NCBI RefSeq assembly: GCF_017848645.1
Contig: NZ_JAFEIF010000041.1
Span: forward strand, 62,001-126,000
Reading direction: 5' to 3'
Origin: Limnohabitans sp.
GTDB taxonomy: Bacteria > Pseudomonadota > Gammaproteobacteria > Burkholderiales > Burkholderiaceae_C
DNA: 64,000 nucleotides
Below the pieces are notes generated by a model. It was not told the DNA's origin and did no database searches. It was given only the letters and a program-made list of their open reading frames with translations. A program made the translations under genes and the position numbers. Every line of letters begins with the position of its first letter. Position 1 is the stretch's first letter. Of this stretch, positions 1 to 9,130 are shown one piece after another.

Positions 1-1
1 G

Positions 2-769
2 CTGCGGGTGGACGACGGTCCCGAACAGACCATCAGCTTGCAGGGCCCTCAGGGGCCAGCTGTGCTGGAGTTGGCTGGCCAGAGCGGCATCTCGACCCTG
101 GCCTTGCGGGTGGTGCAAGGCCCCTTGCGGGTGCAGGGCCTGGAGTGGCCGGTGGCCCCATCTGTGCGTTTGCAAATGGATGTGTTTGGCTATCCCGGGG
201 CCACGGTCGGGGGCTGGCGGCATGTGCGGCCGGAGTCGCTTGCGCCCTGGTGGCCCGAGCCGCCTTATGACCTGGTGGTGTTGGCTTTTGGCACCAACGA
301 GGGCAATGTCCAGCCCTTCAGTGCCCAGGCTTACCGGCAGATGCTGCAGGCCTCGGTGTCTCAGTGGCGGGCGGCGTTTCCCCAAACGGCCTGCTTGCTG
401 ATCGCGCCGGGCGACAGGGGCGTGTTGTTGCGGCGTTCACAAAAGGGGAGCATGTCCGCGCCCCGTGGCGCAGAAGCAGCCGCCCCCGATGTGCTGCGTT
501 TTACCCGCGTGCACGACGAGATTGGCCGCATTCAAAAGCAGGTGGCGCAGGCGAATGGCTGCCATGCCTGGAGCATGTTCGAGGCCATGGGCGGCGCAGG
601 CAGTGCTTACCGATGGGCGCGGCACAACCCGCCTCTGATGGCGCGGGACCTGATCCACTTCACCGTGCCCGGCTATCAGCGTTTGGCGCAGTTGATGGCG
701 CAAGATTTGGGCTGGGGCCCGGCCCTGTTTGACCCTTTGCCTTTGCCTTCGCCTGCGGCCAACCGTTGA
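2..769 (+). CDS. SGNH/GDSL-type esterase or lipase, C-terminal part (5' truncated by window edge)
   Basis: The frame is open to the left edge, so the start and the block I GDS serine motif lie upstream of the window; the GTG at base 8 is probably internal. Visible SGNH-family features are a block II-like FGYPGATVGGW, a block III-like FGTNEGN and a C-terminal DLIHFTVPGY segment that supplies the Asp and His of the catalytic triad (DxxH). SGNH hydrolases cut ester bonds in lipids, polysaccharide acetyl groups or peptidoglycan; the substrate here cannot be read. It ends shortly before a convergent TSUP gene. The family call is fairly safe; the specific function is unknown. Confidence 0.62.
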   Translation: MRVDDGPEQTISLQGPQGPAVLELAGQSGISTLALRVVQGPLRVQGLEWPVAPSVRLQMDVFGYPGATVGGWRHVRPESLAPWWPEPPYDLVVLAFGTNEGNVQPFSAQAYRQMLQASVSQWRAAFPQTACLLIAPGDRGVLLRRSQKGSMSAPRGAEAAAPDVLRFTRVHDEIGRIQKQVAQANGCHAWSMFEAMGGAGSAYRWARHNPPLMARDLIHFTVPGYQRLAQLMAQDLGWGPALFDPLPLPSPAANR

Positions 770-790
770 GTTTTGGCAGGCGGTGCGCGC

Positions 791-1552
791 TCAGCCCGTA
801 CGCGCAAAAAACACCACGCTCATCACCAAGCCGGTGCCGATCACCAGCCAGCGCACCCAGCGCACGGGCAGGCGTTTGGCCAGGCGGGCACCGGTCCAGC
901 CGCCCGCCGTGGCCAGCGCCATCATCCAAAGGGCCTGCGGCCAGACGATGGCTCCGGCCACCGCAAAGGCGGCCACCGACAGCAAAGACAGCACAAAGGA
1001 GTTGAGGTTTTTCAGGGCGTTGACGGTGTTGAGCCGGCTCTCACCCGTCAAGGTGTACAGCGCCATCAGCAAAATGCCCAAGCCGCCGTTGAAGTAGCCG
1101 CCATAAATGGCCACACCCATCAGGCCCGGCAGTCGCCAAGTGGGGTGGCCTTGCCCCGAATTGCGCCGGGCGAGCCAGGGGCCGGCCGCAAAGAGCGCCG
1201 TGGCCAGCAGCAGCAACCAGGGCACGAGGCCTGAGAACACCCGCGCCGGGGTGATTAGCAGCAGGCCTGCGCCGATCAAGCCGCCTGTTGCGGCAATCGC
1301 CACTTCGCGCTGCAGCAGGGCGCGGGGCAGGGTTTGCAGCTCCGAGCGAAACCCCAGCACACTGCCCAGGTAACCCGGGCTGACGGCCATGGCGCTGGTG
1401 GCATTGGCCGCCAAGGGCGGCACACCGGCAAAAACCAGGGCGGGAAAGGTGAGAAAACTACCGCCTCCGGCGATCGCATTGAGCACGCCCGCGGCGAAAG
1501 CGGCCGCGCCTGTGAGCAGCCACAGGGCTTCGGTGGGCAGATCGGGACTCAT
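791..1552 (-). CDS. TSUP/TauE-SafE family membrane transporter (sulfite exporter-like)
   Basis: The 253-residue protein is very hydrophobic, with about eight predicted membrane segments and the Gly-rich N-terminal repeat typical of the TSUP family (AGVLNAIAGGGSFLTFPAL), which recurs in the second half (GVAIYGGYFNGGLGI). Family members export sulfite, sulfoacetate or other small sulfur or organic anions across the inner membrane. Its ATG overlaps the stop of the upstream Nudix gene by four bases, so the two are probably co-transcribed and translationally coupled. The substrate cannot be assigned from sequence alone. Confidence 0.82.
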   Translation of the reverse strand: MSPDLPTEALWLLTGAAAFAAGVLNAIAGGGSFLTFPALVFAGVPPLAANATSAMAVSPGYLGSVLGFRSELQTLPRALLQREVAIAATGGLIGAGLLLITPARVFSGLVPWLLLLATALFAAGPWLARRNSGQGHPTWRLPGLMGVAIYGGYFNGGLGILLMALYTLTGESRLNTVNALKNLNSFVLSLLSVAAFAVAGAIVWPQALWMMALATAGGWTGARLAKRLPVRWVRWLVIGTGLVMSVVFFARTG

Positions 1553-2043
1553 GCTGACAGGGGGGGCAAATCGGCCACGGCCGGGTCGGTGTGGATCACC
1601 GCCAACGGGAAGCGTTGCCCGGCCAGGTGGTCTTCAATGCAGCGCAAAACCAGGGGGCTGCGGTGGCGCTCGGCGCTGGCGCGCACTTCTTCGGGGGTCA
1701 TCCAGAGGGTGCGCACGATGCCCTCGTCCAGGCTCAGATGGGGCTGCAGCTCGCCGATGTCGCCGCAAAAAGCCATGCGCACATAGGTGATGTCTTCGCC
1801 GGTTGCCGGGCGCTGAAAGCGTGAGAGGTAAATGCCCACCAAGGCAGTGGGCGTGAAGGGCTGGGCGGTTTCTTCCAGCGCTTCGCGGGCGCAGGCTTGT
1901 GCGGGCGATTCGCCCGGGTCCAGGTGACCTGCCGGGTTGTTCAGGCGCAAACCTTCTTGGGTGTGCTCTTCGATCAACAGGTAGCGGCCATCACGCTCGA
2001 TGATGGCGGCCACGGTGACATTGGGTTTCCAGCGTGTGTCCAT
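1549..2043 (-). CDS. Nudix hydrolase (NudJ-like)
   Basis: The protein carries a full Nudix box, [20 protein letters not shown], matching Gx5Ex7REuxEE, which binds the catalytic divalent metal. It is of the short NudJ-like type (about 164 residues), acting on nucleoside di- or triphosphates or thiamine pyrophosphate-like substrates. The track ORF starts 16 codons earlier, but the family begins at [14 protein letters not shown], so I use the ATG at 2043. The downstream TSUP transporter overlaps its stop codon. A metabolic cleaning role is likely; the exact substrate is unknown. Confidence 0.85.
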   Translation of the reverse strand: MDTRWKPNVTVAAIIERDGRYLLIEEHTQEGLRLNNPAGHLDPGESPAQACAREALEETAQPFTPTALVGIYLSRFQRPATGEDITYVRMAFCGDIGELQPHLSLDEGIVRTLWMTPEEVRASAERHRSPLVLRCIEDHLAGQRFPLAVIHTDPAVADLPPLSA

Positions 2044-2093
2044 GACAGGATTATCGGTGTCCCGACGGGCCAAAGCGCTTTGCCGCTGCATGG

Positions 2094-2112
2094 AGGCACC
2101 AAAAAGGTGCCT
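2094..2112. other. Small hairpin upstream of pntA and the Nudix gene
   Basis: AGGCACC-AAAAA-GGTGCCT is a perfect 7-bp stem with a five-base loop, in the 228-base divergent region between the Nudix start (2043) and pntA (2272). It lacks a T-tract on the plus strand. It could be a weak terminator, an operator or a leader hairpin. The rest of the region holds a T8 tract at 2241-2248 and an AGGAGA ribosome binding site just before pntA; no convincing -35/-10 pair was identified. Confidence 0.3.
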
Positions 2113-2271
2113 TCGGGTTCAGTTGGGCCAAAACATCAGCATCGACTGATATTTAGACTCTGCTGTCCCGCACAAGTTCGCAAAGGACTTGCTTTGGACT
2201 TGAATAGATTGACTTCGGTTAAGCTTTCGAATTGGCCGTATTTTTTTTGTGGATTGAGTGAGGAGACATTC

Positions 2272-3873
2272 ATGCAAACAGGCGACAACGCCCCCAAGCC
2301 CCAGCGCATTGGCGTACCCCGGGAAATTTTCCCTGGTGAAAAACGGGTGGCCACGGTCCCCGATGCGGTGACCAAGCTGGTCAAACTCGGCTTTGCCGTG
2401 GTGGTGGAGCAGGGCGCGGGCGAGCTCGCCGACCTGTCGGATGCTGCCTATGTCGAAGCCGGTGCCACGATTGCGCCGAATGCGGCGGCATTGTGGAGCG
2501 GCAGCGACATTGTCTTTAAAGTGCGTGCCCCCACACCCGACGAAGTGGCGCTGATGCACGAAGGCCAGACCTTGATTGGCTTTTTGTGGCCCGCCCAAAA
2601 CCCCGATTTGATGCAGCAGCTGGCGGCCAAAAAAGTCACGGCGCTGTCGATTGACGCACTGCCTCGCACGCTCAGCCGCGCCCAGAAGATGGACGCGCTG
2701 ACCTCGATGGCGGGTGTGAGCGGTTACCGCGCTGTGGTCGAGTCGGCCAATGCGTTTGGTCGCTTCTTCAACGGCCAGATCACGGCCGCGGGCAAAGTCC
2801 CTCCTGCCAAAGTGTTCATTGCTGGCGCCGGTGTGGCAGGTCTCGCCGCCATTGGCGCGGCCGCCAGCCTGGGCGCCATCGTGCGCGCCAACGACACCCG
2901 CGCTGAAGTGGCCGACCAGGTCGTGTCGCTCGGCGGTGAATTCGTCAAAGTGGATTACGAAGAAGAAGGCTCGGGCGGCGGCGGTTACGCCAAGGTCATG
3001 AGCGAAGGCTTCCAGGCCGCGCAGCGCGAGATGTACGCCAAGCAGGCCAAAGAGTGCGACATCATCATCACCACTGCGCTGATCCCCGGCAAACCCGCGC
3101 CCAAGCTGATCACCGCCGAGATGGTGCAAAGCATGAAGCCCGGCAGCGTGATCGTGGACATGGCCGCCGAGCAAGGCGGCAACTGCGAACTGACCGAGCC
3201 CGGCAAAGCCGTCGTCAAGCACGGTGTGACGATTGTGGGCTATACCGACCTGGCTTCGCGCATGGCGCGTCAGTCGTCCACACTGTACGGCACCAACTTG
3301 TTCCGCTTGACCGAAGAGCTGTGCAAGACCAAGGACGGCGTGATCAACGTCAACATGGAAGATGACGCGATCCGGGGCCTGACGGTCATCAAAAACGGTG
3401 AAATCACCTGGCCTGCCCCACCTCTGGTGGCCGCCCCCAAGCCCGCGCCCAAGCCCGCTGCCGCGCCTGCCGCCAAAAAAGGCCACGGCCACGGCGAGCC
3501 GTCGGGCCCCATGCCGGTGGGCCAGTTGCTGATCGTTTCGGCCGTCGCCGCTGTGCTGCTGGTGCTGGTGGGCGCGTATGCGCCAGCGGCCTTCCTGTCG
3601 CACTTCACGGTGTTTGTGTTGGCCTGCTTTGTGGGCTACATGGTGGTCTGGAACGTCAAGCCCGCTTTGCACACACCGCTCATGAGCGTGACCAACGCGA
3701 TCAGCTCCATCATCGCCATCGGCGCGCTGGTGCAGATCTCGCCTCTGGCTGCGGCCGGGCGTCCCAACACGCTGATCGGCATCCTGGCCGCTTTGGCGCT
3801 GGTGCTGACAGCCATCAACATGTTTGGCGGCTTTGCCGTCACCCAGCGCATGCTGGCCATGTTTCGCAAATAA
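2272..3873 (+). CDS. pntA: NAD(P) transhydrogenase subunit alpha
   Basis: This subunit of the proton-translocating transhydrogenase couples hydride transfer from NADH to NADP+ to proton flow at the inner membrane. The start at 2272 is preceded by AGGAGA and begins just before the family signature [16 protein letters not shown]; the longer track ORF is spurious upstream. The NAD-binding domain shows [19 protein letters not shown] Pro/Ala/Lys linker and a HGHGE stretch follow, then about four membrane helices in the last 120 residues, as in E. coli PntA (about 510 residues; here 533). pntB follows after 17 bases. Alpha is fused to the membrane segment rather than split into PntAa and PntAb. Confidence 0.95.
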   Translation: MQTGDNAPKPQRIGVPREIFPGEKRVATVPDAVTKLVKLGFAVVVEQGAGELADLSDAAYVEAGATIAPNAAALWSGSDIVFKVRAPTPDEVALMHEGQTLIGFLWPAQNPDLMQQLAAKKVTALSIDALPRTLSRAQKMDALTSMAGVSGYRAVVESANAFGRFFNGQITAAGKVPPAKVFIAGAGVAGLAAIGAAASLGAIVRANDTRAEVADQVVSLGGEFVKVDYEEEGSGGGGYAKVMSEGFQAAQREMYAKQAKECDIIITTALIPGKPAPKLITAEMVQSMKPGSVIVDMAAEQGGNCELTEPGKAVVKHGVTIVGYTDLASRMARQSSTLYGTNLFRLTEELCKTKDGVINVNMEDDAIRGLTVIKNGEITWPAPPLVAAPKPAPKPAAAPAAKKGHGHGEPSGPMPVGQLLIVSAVAAVLLVLVGAYAPAAFLSHFTVFVLACFVGYMVVWNVKPALHTPLMSVTNAISSIIAIGALVQISPLAAAGRPNTLIGILAALALVLTAINMFGGFAVTQRMLAMFRK

Positions 3874-3890
3874 GAAGAAGGAGACCCTGA

Positions 3891-5309
3891 ATGTCTGCAA
3901 GTCTGGCCACGGTCGCCTACATCGGCGCAACCATCCTATTCATCCTCAGCCTGGGTGGTTTGTCCAACCAGGAAACCGCACGGCGCGGCAACCTCTACGG
4001 CATGATCGGCATGAGCTTGGCCGTGCTGGCCACCATCTTTGGCCCGCAAGTCACTGCCGAAGGCATTCCCATGATCGTGGGCTCCGTGCTGGTGGGCGCG
4101 CTCATTGGTCTGTACGCTGCGCGCAAAGTGCAGATGACGCAAATGCCCGAACTCGTGGCGCTCATGCACAGCATGGTTGGCATGGCCGCAGCGCTGGTGG
4201 GTTACGCCACTTATGTGGATCCAGAAGCCTCCAAGAATTTGGAAGGTGCGGCGCACGCCATCCACGCGGGTGAAATTTACATCGGCATCTTCATCGGCGC
4301 GGTGACTTTCTCGGGTTCGGTCGCGGCATTTGGCAAGTTGTCCGGCCGCATCGGCGGCAGTCCTTTGTTGCTGCCCGCTCGCCACTGGCTGAACCTGGTG
4401 GGTTTGATCGCGGTGATTTACTTCGGTCGTGAGTTCATGAACGCCCAGACGGTGGAAGAGGGCATGCTGCCCTTGTTCATCATGACCGCCATCGCCTTGC
4501 TGTTCGGTATCCACATGGTCATGGCCATTGGTGGCGCCGACATGCCAGTGGTGGTGTCCATGCTCAACAGCTACTCCGGCTGGGCCGCAGCGGCCACCGG
4601 CTTCATGCTCTCCAATGACTTGCTGATCGTGATCGGCGCATTGGTGGGCTCGAGCGGCGCGATTTTGTCTTACATCATGTGCAATGCCATGAACCGCAGC
4701 TTCATCAGCGTGATCGCCGGTGGCTTTGGCACCACGGCCGCAGCGCCCAAGCCCACGGGCGAAGCGGCCGAGCCGCAAGGTGAAGTCAGCCCCATCTTGG
4801 CCGCCGAGACCGCCGAAATGTTGCGCGACGCCAAGAACGTGATCATCGTGCCGGGCTACGGCATGGCCGTGGCGCAAGCCCAGCACACGGTGTTTGAAAT
4901 CACCAAGACACTGCGAGACAAAGGTGTGAACGTGCGCTTTGGCATCCACCCCGTAGCGGGCCGCATGCCGGGCCACATGAACGTCTTGCTGGCCGAGGCC
5001 AAAGTGCCTTACGACATCGTGTTCGAGATGGACGAACTCAACGACGATTTCCCGGACACCGATGTGGCCATCGTCATTGGTGCCAACGACATCGTGAACC
5101 CGGCCGCGCAAGACGACCCGACCAGCCCGATTGCCGGCATGCCGGTGCTCGAAGTCTGGAAGGCCCGCACCAGCATTGTGATGAAGCGCTCCATGGCCAG
5201 CGGCTACGCAGGGGTGGACAACCCGCTGTTTTACAAAGAGAACAACCGCATGTTGTTTGGCGATGCGAAAAAGATGCTCGATGAGGTGTTGATGGCTTTG
5301 AAGGCTTAA
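3891..5309 (+). CDS. pntB: NAD(P) transhydrogenase subunit beta
   Basis: The 472-residue protein starts with roughly nine membrane helices (residues 1-270) and ends in the soluble NADP(H)-binding domain III, marked by [39 protein letters not shown] and [14 protein letters not shown]. Length and order match E. coli PntB (462). It lies 17 bases after pntA behind a GAAGGAGA site and is followed by a strong terminator, so pntAB forms a two-gene operon. Together they supply NADPH; box-pathway ring epoxidation elsewhere in the window also uses NADPH, but no direct link is implied. Confidence 0.95.
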   Translation: MSASLATVAYIGATILFILSLGGLSNQETARRGNLYGMIGMSLAVLATIFGPQVTAEGIPMIVGSVLVGALIGLYAARKVQMTQMPELVALMHSMVGMAAALVGYATYVDPEASKNLEGAAHAIHAGEIYIGIFIGAVTFSGSVAAFGKLSGRIGGSPLLLPARHWLNLVGLIAVIYFGREFMNAQTVEEGMLPLFIMTAIALLFGIHMVMAIGGADMPVVVSMLNSYSGWAAAATGFMLSNDLLIVIGALVGSSGAILSYIMCNAMNRSFISVIAGGFGTTAAAPKPTGEAAEPQGEVSPILAAETAEMLRDAKNVIIVPGYGMAVAQAQHTVFEITKTLRDKGVNVRFGIHPVAGRMPGHMNVLLAEAKVPYDIVFEMDELNDDFPDTDVAIVIGANDIVNPAAQDDPTSPIAGMPVLEVWKARTSIVMKRSMASGYAGVDNPLFYKENNRMLFGDAKKMLDEVLMALKA

Positions 5310-5332
5310 GAACTCAACTCATTTTTGGACAC

Positions 5333-5363
5333 AAGGGGCGAGCCTTTTTCGCCCCTTTTTTTT
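5333..5363 (+). terminator. Rho-independent terminator after pntAB
   Basis: AAGGGGCGA and TCGCCCCTT pair around a short loop, followed directly by an eight-T run (5356-5363). It sits 24 bases after the pntB stop. Confidence 0.87.
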
Positions 5364-5436
5364 CGCGTAAACCCGAGGTTTTTAGCGTCAGTCAGGTGTC
5401 AGATTTACGGTAGACTGATTCGCAGGAGAACCCCAC

Positions 5437-7119
5437 ATGAACGTGAATCCCATTTGGCTCAAGAGTTACCCCGAAGGCGTCCCGGCCGACATCAATCCCG
5501 CCGCATACAGCTCTTTGGTGGGTTTGCTGGAAGACAGTTTTTCCAAGTATTCAGAACGCGCTGCCTACAGCTTCATGGGCAAGGAATTCAGCTTTGCCCA
5601 AACCGACCAGGACAGTTTGGCCATGGCGGCATACCTCCAATCATTGGGTTTGAGCAAGGGTGACCGCGTGGCCATCATGATGCCCAATGTGCCGCAGTAC
5701 CCGGTGGCGGTGGCCGCTGTGTTGCGTGCGGGTTTGGTGGTGGTCAACGTCAACCCGCTGTACACCGCCCGTGAACTGGAGCACCAGCTCAAGGATTCGG
5801 GCGCCAAGGCCATCGTGATCATCGAGAACTTTGCGGCCACGCTGGAAAAGTGCATCGCGCAAACCCCGGTGCAGCATGTGGTGTTGGCCGCCATGGGCGA
5901 CCGCTTGGGCCTGCTCAAGGGCAACTTGGTTAACTACGTGGTGCGCAACGTCAAGAAGATGGTGCCCGCCTTCCATTTGCCCAAGGCCATCCGTTACAAC
6001 GATGCCCTCTCCAATGGGCGTCAGCAAGCTTTTCGCAAGCCCGAGCTGTCGGCCGATGACATCGCGGTGCTGCAGTACACGGGCGGCACCACCGGCGTGT
6101 CCAAGGGCGCGGTGCTCCTGCACCGCAACGTGATTGCCAACGTGCTTCAGTCCGAGGCCTGGAACGAGCCCGTCATGAAGCGCATTCCGGCTGGCGAGCA
6201 GCCCACCAATGTGTGCGCATTGCCGCTGTACCACATCTTCGCCTTCACGGTGAACATGATGCTGGGCCTGCGCATGGGGGGCAAGACCATCCTGATCCCC
6301 AATCCGCGTGACTTGCCTGCGGTGCTCAAGGAGTTGTCCAAGCACACATTCCACAGCTTCCCTGCGGTGAACACCTTGTTCAACGGGCTGGCCAATCACC
6401 CGGATTTCGGCACCGTCAACTGGTCGAATTTGAAAGTGTCTTTGGGCGGCGGCACGGCCGTGACCCCCAACGTGGCCAAGCTCTGGCTGGAGAAAACAGG
6501 CTGCCCGATTTGCGAAGGTTATGGCTTGTCCGAAACCAGCCCGTCGGCCAGTTGCAACCCAACCACCAGCACCGAGTTCACCGGCACGATTGGCGTGCCG
6601 CTTCCTGGCACCTGGATGAAACTGCTGGACGACGATGGCCAAGAGGTGACCACCCCCGGTACACCTGGCGAGATTGCCATCAAAGGCCCGCAAGTGATGG
6701 CCGGTTACTGGCAGCGTCCGGACGAAACCGCCAAGGTCATGACCGCCGACGGCTACTTCAAGTCGGGCGATGTCGGCATCGTGGATGCGCGAGGCTATTT
6801 CAAGATCGTGGACCGCAAGAAGGACATGATCCTGGTCAGCGGTTTCAACGTCTACCCCAACGAGGTCGAAGAAGTCGCCTCGGCTTGCCCGGGTGTTTTG
6901 GAGTGCGCCGCCATTGGGGTGCCCGACGAGAAAACCGGCGAGACCGTCAAACTGGTGGTGGTGCGCAAAGATCCGGCACTGACCGAGGCGCAGATCATCG
7001 CCTACTGCCGCGAGAACATGACCGCGTACAAGCAGCCCCGCGTGATCGAGTTCCGCGACGAATTGCCCAAGACGCCGGTGGGTAAAATTTTGCGACGTGA
7101 ATTGCGCGCCAAGGCCTGA
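5437..7119 (+). CDS. fadD: Long-chain-fatty-acid-CoA ligase (acyl-CoA synthetase)
   Basis: This 560-residue ANL-superfamily enzyme activates fatty acids to acyl-CoA with ATP. The AMP-binding P-loop is YTGGTTGVSKGA near residue 210, followed by the YGLSETSP motif, the hinge DRKKDMILVSGFNVYPNEVE and a C-terminal PKTPVGKILRRELR with the catalytic lysine. Length and overall pattern match FadD (E. coli 561). AGGAGA lies seven bases before the ATG. It stands alone between two terminators. Medium- or long-chain preference cannot be fixed from sequence. Confidence 0.87.
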   Translation: MNVNPIWLKSYPEGVPADINPAAYSSLVGLLEDSFSKYSERAAYSFMGKEFSFAQTDQDSLAMAAYLQSLGLSKGDRVAIMMPNVPQYPVAVAAVLRAGLVVVNVNPLYTARELEHQLKDSGAKAIVIIENFAATLEKCIAQTPVQHVVLAAMGDRLGLLKGNLVNYVVRNVKKMVPAFHLPKAIRYNDALSNGRQQAFRKPELSADDIAVLQYTGGTTGVSKGAVLLHRNVIANVLQSEAWNEPVMKRIPAGEQPTNVCALPLYHIFAFTVNMMLGLRMGGKTILIPNPRDLPAVLKELSKHTFHSFPAVNTLFNGLANHPDFGTVNWSNLKVSLGGGTAVTPNVAKLWLEKTGCPICEGYGLSETSPSASCNPTTSTEFTGTIGVPLPGTWMKLLDDDGQEVTTPGTPGEIAIKGPQVMAGYWQRPDETAKVMTADGYFKSGDVGIVDARGYFKIVDRKKDMILVSGFNVYPNEVEEVASACPGVLECAAIGVPDEKTGETVKLVVVRKDPALTEAQIIAYCRENMTAYKQPRVIEFRDELPKTPVGKILRRELRAKA

Positions 7120-7158
7120 TCGCAAAGCTGCGGGGCTGAAGCCCCGAACGCGGGCCTG

Positions 7159-7193
7159 CGGCCACCTGTTCCAAGGTGGCCGTTTTCTTTTTT
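7159..7193 (+). terminator. Rho-independent terminator after fadD
   Basis: CGGCCACCT pairs with AGGTGGCCG around GTTCCA, followed by TTTTCTTTTTT. A weaker GGGGCT/AGCCCC hairpin lies just upstream at about 7132-7145. Confidence 0.82.
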
Positions 7194-7216
7194 GCAGCAC
7201 ATCAGAGGGGTGATCC

Positions 7217-7978
7217 ATGGCAGTGATCGGCATCATGAGTGCCATGCACGAAGAACTGGCCGCCGTGTTGGCGGCGATGCCTGACGAGCAGCGCGTGCAG
7301 GTGGCAGGACGCGACTTTTGGGTGGGCCACTGGCAAGGCCACTCGGTGGTGGCGGTGCTCTCGCGCATTGGCAAAGTGGCTGCGGCCACCACGGCCACGG
7401 TGCTGCTGGAGCGCTTTGGAGTCAACAACTTGGTTTTCACGGGTGTGGCGGGCGGTCTGGGCTCTGGGGTGCGGGTGGGCGATGTGGTGGTGGCCGATGG
7501 CTTTGTGCAGCACGACCTGGATGTCTCGCCGCTGTTCCCCCGCTACGAAGTGCCCTTGTATGGGCTGGCCCGGTTTGACGCTCACCCTGCGCTTTTGGCG
7601 CAGCTCAGGGCGGCCAGTGGGCAGGTGCTGGCCGATGCCGCGCTGCACCTGGGCGCCGGCACCTTGGCCGAGTTTCAATTGAGTGCACCCCGGGTGCACC
7701 AGGGCCTGGTCATCAGTGGCGACCGTTTTGTCTCCACCTCTGCCGAAAGCCATGCGCTGCGCCAAGCGCTGCCCGAGGCCTTGGCGGTGGAGATGGAGGG
7801 TGCGGCGGTGGCGCAGGTCTGCCACGACTATGGCGTGCCCTTTGCGGCGGTGCGCACCATCTCGGACCGGGCAGATGACACGGCGCACACCGACTTTCGG
7901 CGCTTCATCCGCGAGGTGGCCAGCCGTTACAGCCTGGCGATTCTGTCGCAGTGGCTGAGCCAGCGCGCGCCGGACTGA
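7217..7978 (+). CDS. mtnN: 5'-methylthioadenosine/S-adenosylhomocysteine nucleosidase
   Basis: The enzyme hydrolyses MTA and SAH to adenine plus the ribosyl thioether, recycling by-products of SAM-dependent reactions. It begins GIMSAMHEEL and shows the PNP/MTAN core VFTGVAGGL, the SGDRFV segment and the active-site stretch VEMEGAAVAQVC, followed by RTISDRAD, whose Asp protonates adenine. At 253 residues it is slightly longer than E. coli Pfs (232). It has its own ATG just after the fadD terminator and is convergent with corA (9-base gap). Confidence 0.88.
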   Translation: MAVIGIMSAMHEELAAVLAAMPDEQRVQVAGRDFWVGHWQGHSVVAVLSRIGKVAAATTATVLLERFGVNNLVFTGVAGGLGSGVRVGDVVVADGFVQHDLDVSPLFPRYEVPLYGLARFDAHPALLAQLRAASGQVLADAALHLGAGTLAEFQLSAPRVHQGLVISGDRFVSTSAESHALRQALPEALAVEMEGAAVAQVCHDYGVPFAAVRTISDRADDTAHTDFRRFIREVASRYSLAILSQWLSQRAPD

Positions 7979-7987
7979 AGCTGTGCC

Positions 7988-8974
7988 TTATTTGAGCCAG
8001 CCCCGGCGGCGGAAGTACCACATGGGCACCACGGCGCTGGCGGCCATCAGCGCCAGGGCGTACGGATAGCCCCATTTTTGCGACAGCTCGGGCATGTACT
8101 GAAAGTTCATGCCGTACAGGCTGGCGATCAAGGTGGGCGGCAGCAAGGCCACGCTGGCCACCGAGAAGATCTTGATGATCTTGTTCTGGTTGATGTTGAT
8201 GAAACCCACGGTGGCGTCCATCAGGAAGTTGATCTTGTCGAACAAAAAAGCCGTGTGGGAGTCGAGCGAGTCAATATCACGCAAGATCTGGCGGGCTTCT
8301 TCGAATTGTTCGGCGTTGAGCATCTTGGAGCGCATCATGAAGCTCACGGCGCGGCGCGTGTCCATCACGTTGCGGCGAATGCGGCCGTTCAGGTCTTCCT
8401 GGCGGGCAATCGCGCCCAGCACCTCACCGGCCAGGGCGTCGGTCACATCACCCGACAACACTTTTTTGCCCGCCGTTTCCAGTTGGTCGTAAATGCCTTC
8501 GAGTGTGTCCGCCGAGTATTCGGCGTCAGCGTCAAAGAGCTTGAGCAGCACATCTTTGGCGTCTTCGATCAGGCCCGGGGCTCGGCGCGCGCGCATGCGC
8601 AGCAAGCGAAACACGGGCACGTCTTCGTCGTGGATGGAAAACAGCACGCCCTGGCTTTTCAGCTCGGCGTTGTGCTGGTTCAGGATGAAGGCGCAGCGCA
8701 CCGTGCGCGGCTCGTCTTCGTCGGCGATCAAAAAGTCAGAGCGGATGTGCAGTTCGCCGTTGTCTTCTTCGTAAAAACGGGCCGATTCCTCGATGTCCTC
8801 GTCCATCGCGTCTTCCGGGATGGACAGGCCGAAGTACTGCTTGATCCAGCGTTTTTCTTCGAGCGTGGGCGACTCCAGGTCAACCCAGATAGGCTGAAAG
8901 CGGGAAAGTTCTTCCAGTGACTCGATCTCTTCCTGGAAGAGGCGGCCATTGGCGAGTGTGAAGATGTTGAGCAT
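7988..8974 (-). CDS. corA: CorA-type magnesium/cobalt transporter
   Basis: The 328-residue protein has the CorA plan: a large acidic cytoplasmic N-terminal domain, a long stalk helix and two C-terminal membrane helices joined by the signature YGMNFQYMPE, ending in the basic tail RRRGWLK. It forms a pentameric Mg2+ (Co2+, Ni2+) channel of the inner membrane. No Mg-sensing leader was recognised, but an unusual 12-bp inverted repeat lies about 60 bases upstream of the start (see 9036-9078). Confidence 0.88.
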   Translation of the reverse strand: MLNIFTLANGRLFQEEIESLEELSRFQPIWVDLESPTLEEKRWIKQYFGLSIPEDAMDEDIEESARFYEEDNGELHIRSDFLIADEDEPRTVRCAFILNQHNAELKSQGVLFSIHDEDVPVFRLLRMRARRAPGLIEDAKDVLLKLFDADAEYSADTLEGIYDQLETAGKKVLSGDVTDALAGEVLGAIARQEDLNGRIRRNVMDTRRAVSFMMRSKMLNAEQFEEARQILRDIDSLDSHTAFLFDKINFLMDATVGFININQNKIIKIFSVASVALLPPTLIASLYGMNFQYMPELSQKWGYPYALALMAASAVVPMWYFRRRGWLK

Positions 8975-9035
8975 GGCGAATCCGAAAAATGGCCAGGTGC
9001 CAAAAGTTCAAAGGGGCGGCGAAGGGGTTTTCTGC

Positions 9036-9078
9036 AGCTTTCGAACGATGGGCAGGGTGCTCAGCGCGTTCGAAAGCT
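9036..9078. repeat. 12-bp perfect inverted repeat upstream of corA
   Basis: AGCTTTCGAACG (9036-9047) and CGTTCGAAAGCT (9067-9078) are exact reverse complements 19 bases apart, and each arm contains the palindrome TTCGAA. They lie in the 156-base gap between the patatin stop and the corA start, both minus strand. The structure could be an operator, a leader hairpin of corA mRNA or a 3' hairpin of the patatin transcript. There is no T-tract for a classical terminator. Confidence 0.5.
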
Positions 9079-9130
9079 ACCGACTCGGGGTAGTTTCCAC
9101 GGCAATGTGTCTCCAGAATGAATCGGCGGA

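Noticed and set aside
2119-3930. 603-residue minus-strand ORF opposite pntA
   Set aside because: His/Gly/Gln/Arg-rich low-complexity translation, antisense to a well-supported gene; a GC-rich codon-position shadow.
5641-7440. 599-residue minus-strand ORF opposite fadD and mtnN
   Set aside because: Shadow of two recognised genes with no domain pattern and His/Gln/Gly-rich composition.
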